Shown: positions 26,890 through 34,491, numbered from the stretch's first letter. The stretch is 42,864 nucleotides of DNA from an uncultured Clostridia bacterium (GCA_944377315.1 CALWEM010000003.1:1-42864), one strand, 5' to 3'. The notes: generated by a model not told the origin, from the sequence alone. Numbers and translations are program-made.

Positions 26890-28014
26890 ATGGCACAAAA
26901 CTGCGTTACGGTTGTGGAAATTGGCTCATCAAAACTTTCGTGCGTTATTGCTGAAAGAGGGCTGAATGGCACATATATTGTCAAAGCGAAGGCGTCCACA
27001 GAATATGCCGGATTTTTTGAAGGTGAGTTTATTGAAAGTGGATATCTTTATGACGCCGTCCAATCACTTTTCTCGCAAATTTCGTCCACCTACAAAAAGA
27101 AGATAAAAAAGGTCTATGTTGGGATTCCGGCAGAATTTTCCAAAGTTGTGGTTTGTGAAGAACAAATGAATTTCAAATTCAAACATTCAATAAATGAAAA
27201 AGATATCAATTTTCTATACAATCAAGCATCTGAAAATCACCGAATGGAAGATATGGAAATTGTTTCTGTCAATCCAATTTCTTTCAAACTTGATGACAGC
27301 AAAAACATCCAAAATCCAATAAGACAAAAATCATATTCACTCGCTGGCGAACTTTCTGTCATTATGGTGCAGGCAAACTTTGTCAAAACTTTCAACAAAA
27401 TTTGGTCAAGAATGGGAATATTCGAGGTGGAATATTTGAGCGAACCACTGTGCGAAAGTATGTTTATTTTAACCAAAGAAGAAAGAGAGCGAACTTGCAT
27501 CGTGATTGATGTTGGTGCGCGCTCCACTTCGGTTAGTTTTGTCAAAGGCGAAGCACTCACAAATCTTTGTTCTTTTTCAATGGGTGGGTCATACATAACA
27601 AGCGACTTGTCAGAAGCGTGTGGCATAAGCTACAACGATGCACGCAATTTGAAAAAAGAAATTGTCTTGTCAGTCAAAGGTGGAAAAAATGACGGCTATG
27701 AACTTATGACTTTGGGCGGAAAAATCATCAAAATCCCACTCAATTTTGTCAACGAGGCAGTTTGTTATCGCATTGGTATCATTGCTTCCACAATCAATGA
27801 ATGCATACGACTTTTTGCCAAAGAGTTTGTGCCGTTCTATCCAATTTATCTTTGCGGTGCTGGCTTGACAAAAATCAAAGGCGGGAAAGATTATCTCGCA
27901 AAATGCTTGGGGCGTAATGTTTCCTATGGTGTTCCGCCAGTGCCGAGTATGGACAAACCAGAACTTTCCGCAATGCTGGGTCTTATCAATATGGCACTAA
28001 AAAATGAAGAATAA
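26890..28014 (+). CDS. ftsA: FtsA-like cell division ATPase (divergent)
   Basis: An actin-fold protein that tethers FtsZ to the membrane. The 374 residues show the phosphate-1 region VVEIGSSKLSCVIAE, an SHS2-like insertion with VYVGIPAEF, VIDVGARSTSVSFVKG (phosphate 2), GGSYITSDLSEACGI and the adenosine-site YLCGAGLTKIKGG. It is shorter and more divergent than Bacillus FtsA (~440 residues), and the usual C-terminal amphipathic membrane helix is not evident: the protein stops at GLINMALKNEE. Assignment rests on the fold motifs plus immediate position before ftsZ. AAGGAGAG precedes ATG 26890. Confidence 0.88.
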   Translation: MAQNCVTVVEIGSSKLSCVIAERGLNGTYIVKAKASTEYAGFFEGEFIESGYLYDAVQSLFSQISSTYKKKIKKVYVGIPAEFSKVVVCEEQMNFKFKHSINEKDINFLYNQASENHRMEDMEIVSVNPISFKLDDSKNIQNPIRQKSYSLAGELSVIMVQANFVKTFNKIWSRMGIFEVEYLSEPLCESMFILTKEERERTCIVIDVGARSTSVSFVKGEALTNLCSFSMGGSYITSDLSEACGISYNDARNLKKEIVLSVKGGKNDGYELMTLGGKIIKIPLNFVNEAVCYRIGIIASTINECIRLFAKEFVPFYPIYLCGAGLTKIKGGKDYLAKCLGRNVSYGVPPVPSMDKPELSAMLGLINMALKNEE

Positions 28015-28036
28015 TTTGTAAAATAGATAAAAAAAG

Positions 28037-28065
28037 TTGCAAAATTCAATGGTTTGAGTTAAAAT
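28037..28065 (+). promoter_or_regulatory. Separate ftsZ promoter
   Basis: TTGCAA (28037-28042), 17-bp spacer, TAAAAT (28060-28065) in the 72-bp ftsA-ftsZ gap. It suggests ftsZ can be expressed on its own. Confidence 0.6.
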
Positions 28066-28086
28066 ATAAGAAATAAAGGAGTTTTT

Positions 28087-29271
28087 ATGGAAAATCAACA
28101 ACAGGATTTGAATCCAACTTCAATTGTGAAAATCAAAGTTTTGGGAATCGGTGGTGGCGGAAATAACGCTGTCAACAGAATGATTGAAGCAAATGTTGCT
28201 TCTGCTGAATTTGTTGCCATCAACACTGATAAGCAAGCGCTTCTCATCTCAAAAGCGGAAAAGAGATTGCAAATTGGTGAAAGATTGACCGGCGGACGCG
28301 GTGCTGGTGCAATTCCAGAAATCGGCAGAAAGGCGGCAGAAGAGAGTAAGTCTTCTTTGACAGAAATTTTGAAAGGCACTGACCTTGTTTTTATCACCGC
28401 TGGAATGGGTGGCGGAACTGGAACAGGTGCTGCACCAGTCGTTGCTCAAATTGCCAAAGAACTGGGCATTCTCACAGTTGGTATTGTGACAAAGCCATTC
28501 CAATTTGAAAATCCAAAGAGAATGGAAAATGCTGAAAAGGGTATTGCAGAATTGAGAAAATTTGTGGACACGATTGTCATTATTCCAAACGAGCGCTTGC
28601 TCACAATTTTGCCAGAAAAAACCACACTTGTTGAAGCGTTCAGATATGCAGATGATGTGTTAAGACAAGGCATCCAAGGAATTTCTGACCTTATTGTTTT
28701 TCCGGGAATGATTAACCTTGATTTTGCTGATATTGAAACGGTGATGAAAAACCGTGGTCTTGCTCATATGGGAATTGGTCGTGGCAAAGGTGAAAACAAA
28801 ACTTTGGAAGCGGTTCGTCAAGCGGTGGCTTCACCACTTATTGAAACCACAATTGAAGGGGCAACTGGTGTTGTTTTGAACATTAAGGGCGGAAGCGATA
28901 TCACTCTTCGTGAAGTTAATGAAGCAGCAAATATGGTGAAAGAAGTCATTGACCCAAGTTGTAATCTTATTTTTGGCTCAAGTATTGACCCAGATATGCA
29001 CGATGAAGTGGAAATAACAATCATTGCAACTGGCTTCAAGAGTCAAAATGACCAAGAAGAAAAAGTGGAAGAAAAAGAAGAAGAGAAAGAGCCTGAACAA
29101 GAAAAGAAGGAAGAAGAATTCAAGGGCTTCAATCCTTTTGGATACAATCCACAAGCAGACAAAAATGTGAAAGTGGAACAAAATGAAACGACATCTCGTG
29201 TTGATGTCAATCCAAGCATATCTTCCATTCCACCTTGGATTGAAAAGATAAGAAATAAAGGTAAAAAATAA
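28087..29271 (+). CDS. ftsZ: Cell division GTPase FtsZ
   Basis: A tubulin-like GTPase forming the Z ring. The 394 residues include [13 protein letters not shown], the GTP signature [16 protein letters not shown], the T7 loop [11 protein letters not shown], a K/E-rich linker (~318-345), and a C-terminal peptide [14 protein letters not shown] that corresponds to the conserved tail bound by FtsA and other partners. AAAGGAG precedes ATG 28087. A terminator follows. Confidence 0.98.
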   Translation: MENQQQDLNPTSIVKIKVLGIGGGGNNAVNRMIEANVASAEFVAINTDKQALLISKAEKRLQIGERLTGGRGAGAIPEIGRKAAEESKSSLTEILKGTDLVFITAGMGGGTGTGAAPVVAQIAKELGILTVGIVTKPFQFENPKRMENAEKGIAELRKFVDTIVIIPNERLLTILPEKTTLVEAFRYADDVLRQGIQGISDLIVFPGMINLDFADIETVMKNRGLAHMGIGRGKGENKTLEAVRQAVASPLIETTIEGATGVVLNIKGGSDITLREVNEAANMVKEVIDPSCNLIFGSSIDPDMHDEVEITIIATGFKSQNDQEEKVEEKEEEKEPEQEKKEEEFKGFNPFGYNPQADKNVKVEQNETTSRVDVNPSISSIPPWIEKIRNKGKK

Positions 29272-29282
29272 AATATTAAGAA

Positions 29283-29318
29283 AAAACACATCAAACCTAA
29301 AAATTGATGTGTTTTATT
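29283..29318 (+). terminator. Terminator after ftsZ
   Basis: AAAACACATCAA pairs with TTGATGTGTTTT around a 9-nt loop, followed by a T-rich stretch. Confidence 0.88.
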
Positions 29319-29444
29319 TTGTTAAAAATTGGCATATTTTTGACAGATATTTATTGAATTTTCAAATGTTTTTTAACTTAAAAATGTGACCAAAGTTTTT
29401 TTATTTCACAGCATAACAAACATTTCAAGCAAATTTATACATCA

Positions 29445-30104
29445 TTATTCCTTTTCCTTTTTGTCGCTGTTGCCATTTTTGTTTAAATATTTTTCGTATG
29501 GGATGCCCAGTTTTTCGCCAACTGACAAAATGTAGTCAGTATCTTTAATTTTTTTAAAGTATTCATCTTTGCTGACAAAGGTGTCCAAATTTTTTCTGTT
29601 TTCTTTTTCGTAAAGTTCATATTTGTTGTCAAGTGGATATCCGCGTTTTAAGGCGATGTATGCGATGGCATAAGGCATTTCCTTGACAAGTTTTGTTGGA
29701 AGATATCGATTTTCATTTTTAAACTTTTCACTGTTGAAGACAAGTTTTCGATAATTGATAAGGCTTTTGTCAGTTACAATAAGCAAAAGTTCAATGATAT
29801 CATTAATTTTTTGTTGATTGGCAATTTTTTGTTTTGGGTCTTTGCTTTTGAGTAATGCATCATCATTGAAAAGCAGTCTAACGGCGTTCAAGTAGTGCAC
29901 AAAAAGCACTTCATTTGGGTCAAGACGGTCGGTGTTTCTTTGATAAAAAGTTTTTGAATTATAGTATGAATCTTTGATTTTTTCTTCTGGCACCAAAACA
30001 CCCTGCTCATCGCAACAAAAAGGAATTGAGCTCAAAAGAAGGTCAGGTGTGACAGCACTTTGTTTCAAATAATTGTCGCGATATTTAATATAATTGAATT
30101 CCAT
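29445..30104 (-). CDS. Unknown protein, paralogue B of the gene at 4473-5027
   Basis: A 219-residue soluble-looking protein with a Lys/Glu/Asn-rich tail. Shared ordered motifs with the 4473-5027 product (HYLNAVRLL, KLVFNSEKF, MPYAIAYIALKRG then YELYE) show common descent despite low overall identity. It too is a lone minus-strand gene between sporulation or division genes with its own consensus promoter, and GAGG precedes its ATG. I cannot name a family or function. Confidence 0.75.
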   Translation of the reverse strand: MEFNYIKYRDNYLKQSAVTPDLLLSSIPFCCDEQGVLVPEEKIKDSYYNSKTFYQRNTDRLDPNEVLFVHYLNAVRLLFNDDALLKSKDPKQKIANQQKINDIIELLLIVTDKSLINYRKLVFNSEKFKNENRYLPTKLVKEMPYAIAYIALKRGYPLDNKYELYEKENRKNLDTFVSKDEYFKKIKDTDYILSVGEKLGIPYEKYLNKNGNSDKKEKE

Positions 30105-30128
30105 ATCATCCTCACTTTTAATAAATAT

Positions 30129-30157
30129 ATTTTACCATAATTTAGGGCAAAAGTCAA
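30129..30157 (-). promoter_or_regulatory. Sigma-A promoter of orphan gene B
   Basis: Minus strand TTGACT (complement of 30152-30157), 17-bp spacer ending TGG, TAAAAT (complement of 30129-30134). Same design as the promoter of paralogue A. Confidence 0.78.
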
Positions 30158-30262
30158 TATTAAACTTGAATTTGACAAAAAGAGCGATGAAAGTGAAAAA
30201 TTTTTCCTTTTTTTCTTTTTTATTTTGCTTCTATTTCTAATAAAATGAGAAAAAGGAGAGAT

Positions 30263-31051
30263 ATGGAGATTGTTGTTGAGTATGTTCTTCTTCAAAATTT
30301 CATAATTGACTTCTTAATTTTGAAAACAACGGCTTTGATTATTAAAGTTAAAGCGAGATTTGTTTTTTTGAATTCTATGTTTGCAAGCATTATTGCTCTT
30401 CTTTTGCCACTTTTTCATCTCACGCAAATTGCAGAATTTGTGCTTAAAATTTTTCTTGCCATACTTTTGGTTTCAATAAGTTTTCCCTATCATAAATTTT
30501 CCAGTTTTCTGAAAATATATCTAACTTTTTTCTTTTCCACATTTATATATGGCGGAGTTGCTTCCTTTTTTGTTCAAACTTTTGGACAGTTACACACGCT
30601 CGTTATTCTCTCCATCGTTTTCTTGACTTATCTTCTTTTTGTCAATTTGTGGAGATATCTTTCAAAGCGGAAGCAAATTGAAAATTTTTGCTTTGAAGTC
30701 AAACTGAAAGACGGCGAGAGAGAATGTGAATGTGTGGGATTTCTTGACACTGGCAACCTTCTTTCGGACCCATTGACCAATCGGCCGGTGAATTTGGTGA
30801 GTTACACACTTTTTCAAAAGCTTTTCAATATTGACATCAAAGATGTGGTTTCAAGCAATATTGACAAAAAGTCGTTGAAGTTTGCCCATTACATCAATCT
30901 AGGCACGGTGACAAGTGGTGGCAGAGTTTTGGCTTTTCAAATTGACAAATTAACAATAGGCGACAAGGAAGTGGAGAAGCCGATTTTGGCACTTTGTTTA
31001 AAAAATTTTTCGAATTATGAAATGATTTTAAATCAAAGTTTTGCATTTTAG
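30263..31051 (+). CDS. spoIIGA: Sporulation sigma-E factor-processing peptidase SpoIIGA
   Basis: The mother-cell membrane aspartic protease that removes the pro-sequence of sigma-E after SpoIIR signalling. The 262 residues comprise about five membrane spans (~1-130) and a cytosolic protease half with FLDTGNLLSDPLTNRPV, where Asp162 in DTG is the predicted catalytic residue. Start ATG 30263 follows AAAGGAGAG; the frame extends to 30245 but without support. sigE follows 9 bp downstream, the conserved arrangement. Confidence 0.95.
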   Translation: MEIVVEYVLLQNFIIDFLILKTTALIIKVKARFVFLNSMFASIIALLLPLFHLTQIAEFVLKIFLAILLVSISFPYHKFSSFLKIYLTFFFSTFIYGGVASFFVQTFGQLHTLVILSIVFLTYLLFVNLWRYLSKRKQIENFCFEVKLKDGERECECVGFLDTGNLLSDPLTNRPVNLVSYTLFQKLFNIDIKDVVSSNIDKKSLKFAHYINLGTVTSGGRVLAFQIDKLTIGDKEVEKPILALCLKNFSNYEMILNQSFAF

Positions 31052-31060
31052 GAGGTTTTT

Positions 31061-31789
31061 ATGAGTTTTTTTCTTAAAATTAAGCTGATTTTATACAAAT
31101 TTTTAAATCACAAACTTTTTGGAGAAGCAAAAGACTTTGTCAATTATATATGTTCAAATCAAGCGTTGCCAGAGCCATTAGCACCAGAAGAAGAGCAAAT
31201 TTTGCTTGAAGAAATAAAGAAGGGAAACAATTTTGCACGCGACAAGCTGATTGAGCATAATATTCGTCTTGTTGTCTATATTGCCAAAAAGTTTGAGTCA
31301 AGTGGGATTGAACTTGAAGATTTGATTTCTATTGGGGCAATTGGTCTTATCAAAGCGGTCAAAACTTACAGTTTGGATAAAAACATCAAACTTGCCACAT
31401 ATGCTTCACGATGCATTGAAAACGAGATTTTGATGCAATTGCGAAAAAACACTAGGATTAAGAATGAAGTGAGTTTGGATGAACCATTGTCTAATGACGG
31501 CGAAGGAAATGAACTGCTGTTGCAAGACATAATTCCAGTGGATGAAGACAGCGTTTCCAAAGGGTTGGAAAGTGGTTCGGACAGCAAAATTCTTTTTGAA
31601 ATTTTGAAAAAACTTGATGTCAGAGAACAACAAATAATGGTCTATCGTTTTGGGTTGAATGGGCAGGAAGAAAAAACACAAAAGGAAGTCGCTGACCTTA
31701 TGGGAATAAGCCAAAGTTATATTTCAAGAATTGAGAAAAAAATATTAAACAAATTAAAAAGAAAATTAGAAAAAACCGATATAATTTAG
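31061..31789 (+). CDS. sigE: RNA polymerase sporulation sigma factor E (pro-form)
   Basis: The first mother-cell sigma factor. Of 242 residues the first ~30 form a hydrophobic/basic pro-sequence (FFLKIKLILYKFL) cleaved by SpoIIGA; region 2 is RLVVYIAKKFESSGIELEDLISIGAIGLIKAV with KLATYASRCIENEIL; region 4 ends QKEVADLMGISQSYISRIEKKI. AGGAGG precedes ATG 31061. Confidence 0.97.
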   Translation: MSFFLKIKLILYKFLNHKLFGEAKDFVNYICSNQALPEPLAPEEEQILLEEIKKGNNFARDKLIEHNIRLVVYIAKKFESSGIELEDLISIGAIGLIKAVKTYSLDKNIKLATYASRCIENEILMQLRKNTRIKNEVSLDEPLSNDGEGNELLLQDIIPVDEDSVSKGLESGSDSKILFEILKKLDVREQQIMVYRFGLNGQEEKTQKEVADLMGISQSYISRIEKKILNKLKRKLEKTDII

Positions 31790-32043
31790 GAAAAAATATT
31801 AATAAATAGTATTTTTTAATATTTTTTTGCCCGATAATATATATTTTTAAGGCTTTTATAATATTTTTATATATTTTTTGCTTGATTTTTAATTAAAATA
31901 TTAATATTTTCAGAAAAACATTAAAATAAACATTAATTTTTCCGAATTTTTTGTGATTTTTTGACATTTTTTGGCTTTTGTGGGTATTTTTGAATATTTC
32001 CTTCTAAAATTGAGAAAAACATTTCTATAATTTAGGAGGCGTT
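31790..32043 (+). other. AT-rich sigE-sigG intergenic region
   Basis: A 254-bp, extremely AT-rich stretch with many ATATTTTT runs. I see no hairpin terminator and no open frame. A TATAAT at 32026-32031 sits directly before the sigG ribosome site, and TGAATA at 31991-31996 is a possible sporulation -35, but I cannot assign a promoter. Confidence 0.4.
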
Positions 32044-32817
32044 ATGGCAAATCGTGTGGTTATCTCGGGTGTTAACACATCACTTCTCCCAAAGCTTAAA
32101 AATGAAGAAATTGTGGAATTAATGAAAAAGGTTAAATCTGGAGATGAGTTTGCACGCGACCAATTCGTTGTCGCAAATCTTCGTTTGGTGCTTTCAGTTG
32201 TTCAACGCTTTTCCTGCCAATCAGACAAGGCGGACGATATGTTTCAAGTGGGATGTGTTGGATTACTCAAAGCCATTGACAATTTTGATGACAGTTTGAA
32301 TGTCAAATTTTCCACATATGCCGTTCCGATGATTATTGGTGAAATCAGAAGGTATCTTCGCGACAACAATTCCGTGAGAGTGAGTCGCTCCATTCGCGAT
32401 GTTGCCTACAAATCTTTGAAAGTGAAAGAAGAGATAATGAAAAATGAAAACCGAGAACCAACGATATCGGAAATTGCACAAATTTTGGAGTTGTCAATTG
32501 ATGAAGTTACCTTTGCTCTTGATGCCATCAGTGAAACAATTTCTCTTTCTGAACCTGTTTATAATGACGGAAACGAAACCGTGAGAATAATGGACCAAAT
32601 TTCAAGCGACAAAGATGACGATGAAAATTTGGTGGAAAAAATGACGCTTAATGATGCCATAAAAAATTTGACCGAGCGTGAAAAAGAAATCCTTTTGATG
32701 CGCTATTATGTTGGAAAAACACAAATGGAAGTGAGTGAAGAAGTTGGAATCAGTCAAGCGCAAGTTTCGCGTCTTGAAAAAACCGCCCTCAAAACTCTCA
32801 AAAAATTTTTCGAGTGA
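32044..32817 (+). CDS. sigG: RNA polymerase sporulation sigma factor G
   Basis: The late forespore sigma factor. The 257 residues show the sigma-F/G type N terminus (NTSLLPKLKNEEIVELMKK), region 2 NLRLVLSVVQRFSCQSDKADDMFQVGCVGLLKAIDNFD, the SRSIRDVAYK segment of region 3, and C-terminal LTEREKEILLMRYYVGKTQMEVSEEVGISQAQVSRLEK. AGGAGG precedes ATG 32044. The stop TGA (32815-32817) lies inside the first hairpin of the downstream repeat array. Confidence 0.96.
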   Translation: MANRVVISGVNTSLLPKLKNEEIVELMKKVKSGDEFARDQFVVANLRLVLSVVQRFSCQSDKADDMFQVGCVGLLKAIDNFDDSLNVKFSTYAVPMIIGEIRRYLRDNNSVRVSRSIRDVAYKSLKVKEEIMKNENREPTISEIAQILELSIDEVTFALDAISETISLSEPVYNDGNETVRIMDQISSDKDDDENLVEKMTLNDAIKNLTEREKEILLMRYYVGKTQMEVSEEVGISQAQVSRLEKTALKTLKKFFE

Positions 32818-32909
32818 CTGTGTCACTCTCTAAATTCTTGCAAACAATGTTCAAGCGACAAAAGTAATTTGCCTATACAAGCACCTACCAAAAACCCACA
32901 CGCGGTGTG
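32814..32909 (+). repeat. Structured ~96-bp repeat, unit F1
   Basis: Begins with hairpin 1, GTGAC-TGT-GTCAC (32814-32826), which contains the sigG stop, continues with a conserved core (TCTCTAAATTCTTGCAAACA..GTTCAAGCGA..TAATTTGC.TATACAA), and ends with hairpin 2, CCACAC-GCG-GTGTGG (32896-32910). Tandem with F2. Confidence 0.85.
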
Positions 32910-33005
32910 GTGATGTTGTCACTTTCTAGATTCTTGCAAACAAAGTTCAAGCGATAAAGATAATTTGCTTATACAAACCCAACTTAAACCCTAGTCGCGG
33001 ACTGG
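32910..33005 (+). repeat. Structured ~96-bp repeat, unit F2
   Basis: Hairpin 1 is GTGAT-GTT-GTCAC (stem kept by a G-T pair), followed by the same core as F1, and hairpin 2 is AGTC-GCG-GACT (32993-33003). Hairpin 2 differs from F1 on both arms while keeping the GCG loop, as expected for selection on structure. Confidence 0.85.
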
Positions 33006-33041
33006 TGGCATTTTTTGACAAAATCCAACATATTATCTTCT

Positions 33042-33332
33042 ATGGAAACATCATTTTTGGAATTAAGATGCAAAGAAGTTGTCAATGTGGTTGACGGGAA
33101 AAGGTTAGGGCATATTGTGGACATATGCTTCAATCTTCAATCTGGTTGCTTGCAAGGGATTGTTGTGCCGGGTGAAAAAAACTTTTGGAATGTTTTTAAA
33201 AGCGGGATGGAACTTTTCATTCCAATAACTCAAATTGTCAAAGTGGGAGAAGATGCCATTTTGGTCGAACTTTATGCTTCTCAAAATCCAACGCCATATA
33301 TTTTGGGAGCGTCAAACAATAAGAAAAAGTAG
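33042..33332 (+). CDS. ylmC: YlmC/YmxH-like PRC-barrel sporulation protein
   Basis: A 96-residue PRC-barrel protein (ELRCKEVVNVVDGKRLGHIVDICFNLQSGCLQGIVVP..., then FIPITQIVKVGEDAILVEL), the pattern of the YlmC/YmxH family that often follows sigG in spore formers; its precise role is not known. I use ATG 33042 because the family begins here; a TTG 27 bases upstream is less likely. No Shine-Dalgarno is present; TATTAT ends five bases before the ATG. The gene lies between inverted blocks of the structured repeat. Confidence 0.82.
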   Translation: METSFLELRCKEVVNVVDGKRLGHIVDICFNLQSGCLQGIVVPGEKNFWNVFKSGMELFIPITQIVKVGEDAILVELYASQNPTPYILGASNNKKK

Positions 33333-33352
33333 TCTTTTTTCCGCAAAAGTAG

Positions 33353-33397
33353 TGGTATAAAATGATAAAATTAATGTTGAGCAATTTTTGCATACCA
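33353..33397 (+). other. Imperfect hairpin between ylmC-like gene and its terminator
   Basis: TGGTATAAAAT (33353-33363) can pair with ATTTT (33384-33388) and ATACCA (33392-33397). It includes an extended -10-like TGGTATAAA, so it might be a small RNA start or simply 3' UTR structure. Confidence 0.3.
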
Positions 33398-33401
33398 ATA
33401 A

Positions 33402-33443
33402 AAAAATCACACCTTTAATTACTCTTTCAAGTGTGATTTTTCT
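33402..33443 (+). terminator. Terminator after the ylmC-like gene
   Basis: AAAAATCACAC (33402-33412) pairs with GTGTGATTTTT (33431-33441) around an 18-nt loop. Confidence 0.75.
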
Positions 33444-33467
33444 TTCATTTCTTCGCCATAGACTTGT

Positions 33468-33505
33468 AACATTGTTTGCAAAAATCTAGAAAGTGACACG
33501 GTCAC
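33468..33505 (-). repeat. Structured repeat, partial unit R3
   Basis: On the minus strand, hairpin 1 GTGAC-CGT-GTCAC, TTTCTAGA and TTTGCAAACAATGTT, after which similarity to the unit stops. Confidence 0.75.
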
Positions 33506-33601
33506 CACACCGCGTGTGGATTTTTGGTGGGTGTTTGTATAAGCAAATTATCTTTATCGCTTAAACATTAATTGCAAGAATCTAGAAAGTGACAATGTCA
33601 C
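33506..33601 (-). repeat. Structured repeat, unit R2
   Basis: Minus-strand unit with hairpin 1 GTGAC-ATT-GTCAC, a full core very close to F1/F2, and hairpin 2 of the CCACAC-GCG-GTGTGG type (plus-strand 33505-33519). Confidence 0.85.
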
Positions 33602-33696
33602 CAGTCCGCGACTGGGGTTTTGAGTTAAGTTTGTTTTTTCCTATTTGCTTGTTTTGTAAATTAAATCTGAAAAAATCTAGAAAGTGACACGGTCAC
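33602..33696 (-). repeat. Structured repeat, unit R1
   Basis: Minus-strand unit starting with hairpin 1 GTGAC-CGT-GTCAC (33684-33696), which contains the nrdR stop codon. Its core is diverged, but hairpin 2, CCAGTC-GCG-GACTGG (plus 33601-33615), is perfect. Confidence 0.8.
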
Positions 33697-34136
33697 ATTT
33701 CGGTGATAAGTTTGATAAAGTTGGTCACATCTTTAAACTGGCGATAAACGGACGCAAAACGGACATATGCGATTTCATCCACTTTTTTCAAGCGTTCCAT
33801 AATCATTTCGCCAATTTCGCTTGATTTAACTTCTTGATTTAATGAATTTTGGATGGTTTTTTCGATATCTTCAGCCATTTCATCAATTTGTGCCATACTG
33901 ACAGGGCGTTTTTCGCACGCCTTAATCATTCCGCACTTGATTTTTTCAATATTGAAAGGCTGACGCGAGCCGTCTTTTTTGATAACCAAAATTGGCACGG
34001 TTTCCACTGTTTCATATGTTGTGAAACGCTTGCCACAATTCAAACATTCTCTTCTTCTGCGAATTGAATTCGATTCATCAGTGCTTCGTGAATCCAACAC
34101 TTTGCTTTCTTCGCAACCACAATAAATACATTTCAT
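33693..34136 (-). CDS. nrdR: Transcriptional repressor NrdR
   Basis: The ATP/dATP-sensing repressor of ribonucleotide reductase genes. The 147-residue product has an N-terminal zinc ribbon ([17 protein letters not shown]...[12 protein letters not shown]) and an ATP-cone ([32 protein letters not shown]). I use ATG 34136 with AAGGAG just upstream; a longer frame to 34184 has no support. Its TGA (complement of 33693-33695) lies within the first hairpin of repeat unit R1. NrdR boxes upstream suggest autoregulation. Confidence 0.96.
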   Translation of the reverse strand: MKCIYCGCEESKVLDSRSTDESNSIRRRRECLNCGKRFTTYETVETVPILVIKKDGSRQPFNIEKIKCGMIKACEKRPVSMAQIDEMAEDIEKTIQNSLNQEVKSSEIGEMIMERLKKVDEIAYVRFASVYRQFKDVTNFIKLITEM

Positions 34137-34165
34137 AATTTTTCTCCTTAAACAATTTAATGATA

Positions 34166-34181
34166 TCACAAAATATTGTGT
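34166..34181. promoter_or_regulatory. NrdR box 1
   Basis: TCACAAAATATTGTGT, on the minus strand ACACAATATTTTGTGA, closely fits the NrdR-box consensus. It overlaps a minus-strand TTGACA (complement of 34179-34184), the likely nrdR -35. Confidence 0.7.
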
Positions 34182-34197
34182 CAAGGCAAATATTTTG

Positions 34198-34213
34198 GCA
34201 CAATATTTATCGA
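34198..34213. promoter_or_regulatory. Possible NrdR box 2
   Basis: GCACAATATTTATCGA begins 32 bp (three helical turns) from box 1, the usual spacing of paired boxes. The left half is good, the right half weak. Confidence 0.45.
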
Positions 34214-34260
34214 TTTTGCAATTTTTTCATATTTTTTGAAACGACACCATAAATTTTTGT

Positions 34261-34491
34261 ATGATACCTTTAACAAGCGGAAAATTAAACACATCATACA
34301 AAATCAAAGAAATTTCAAGGGCAAACGAAAAGGTCTTTCGCCGTTTTTTGGAATTGGGATTGATCAGGGGTCAGACAATCAAAATTCTCAACACTTCAAT
34401 ACTTAAAAAGGTGTTTTTGATTGAATTTCGTGGCTATCTTTTGAGCGTCAAGTCAAGTTTGGCGGATTATATTTTTGTTGAGAAGGTGTAG
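34261..34491 (+). CDS. feoA: Ferrous iron transport accessory protein FeoA
   Basis: A 76-residue SH3-like protein (PLTSGKLNTSYKIKEI...RRFLELGLIRGQTIKIL...LIEFRGYLLSVKSSLADYIFVE), the full FeoA domain, thought to bind and modulate FeoB. ATG 34261 gives exactly the family N terminus, but no Shine-Dalgarno precedes it. It is followed 2 bp later by feoB. Confidence 0.92.
   Translation: MIPLTSGKLNTSYKIKEISRANEKVFRRFLELGLIRGQTIKILNTSILKKVFLIEFRGYLLSVKSSLADYIFVEKV

Noticed and set aside
32818..33041. Transposase remnant or IS between sigG and the ylmC-like gene
   Set aside because: No open frame or transposase motif; the space is filled by two repeat units and a short spacer.
32814..33696. CRISPR array
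   Set aside because: Units are ~96 bp and tandem without unique spacers, in two opposite blocks, and with internal hairpins; no cas genes nearby.
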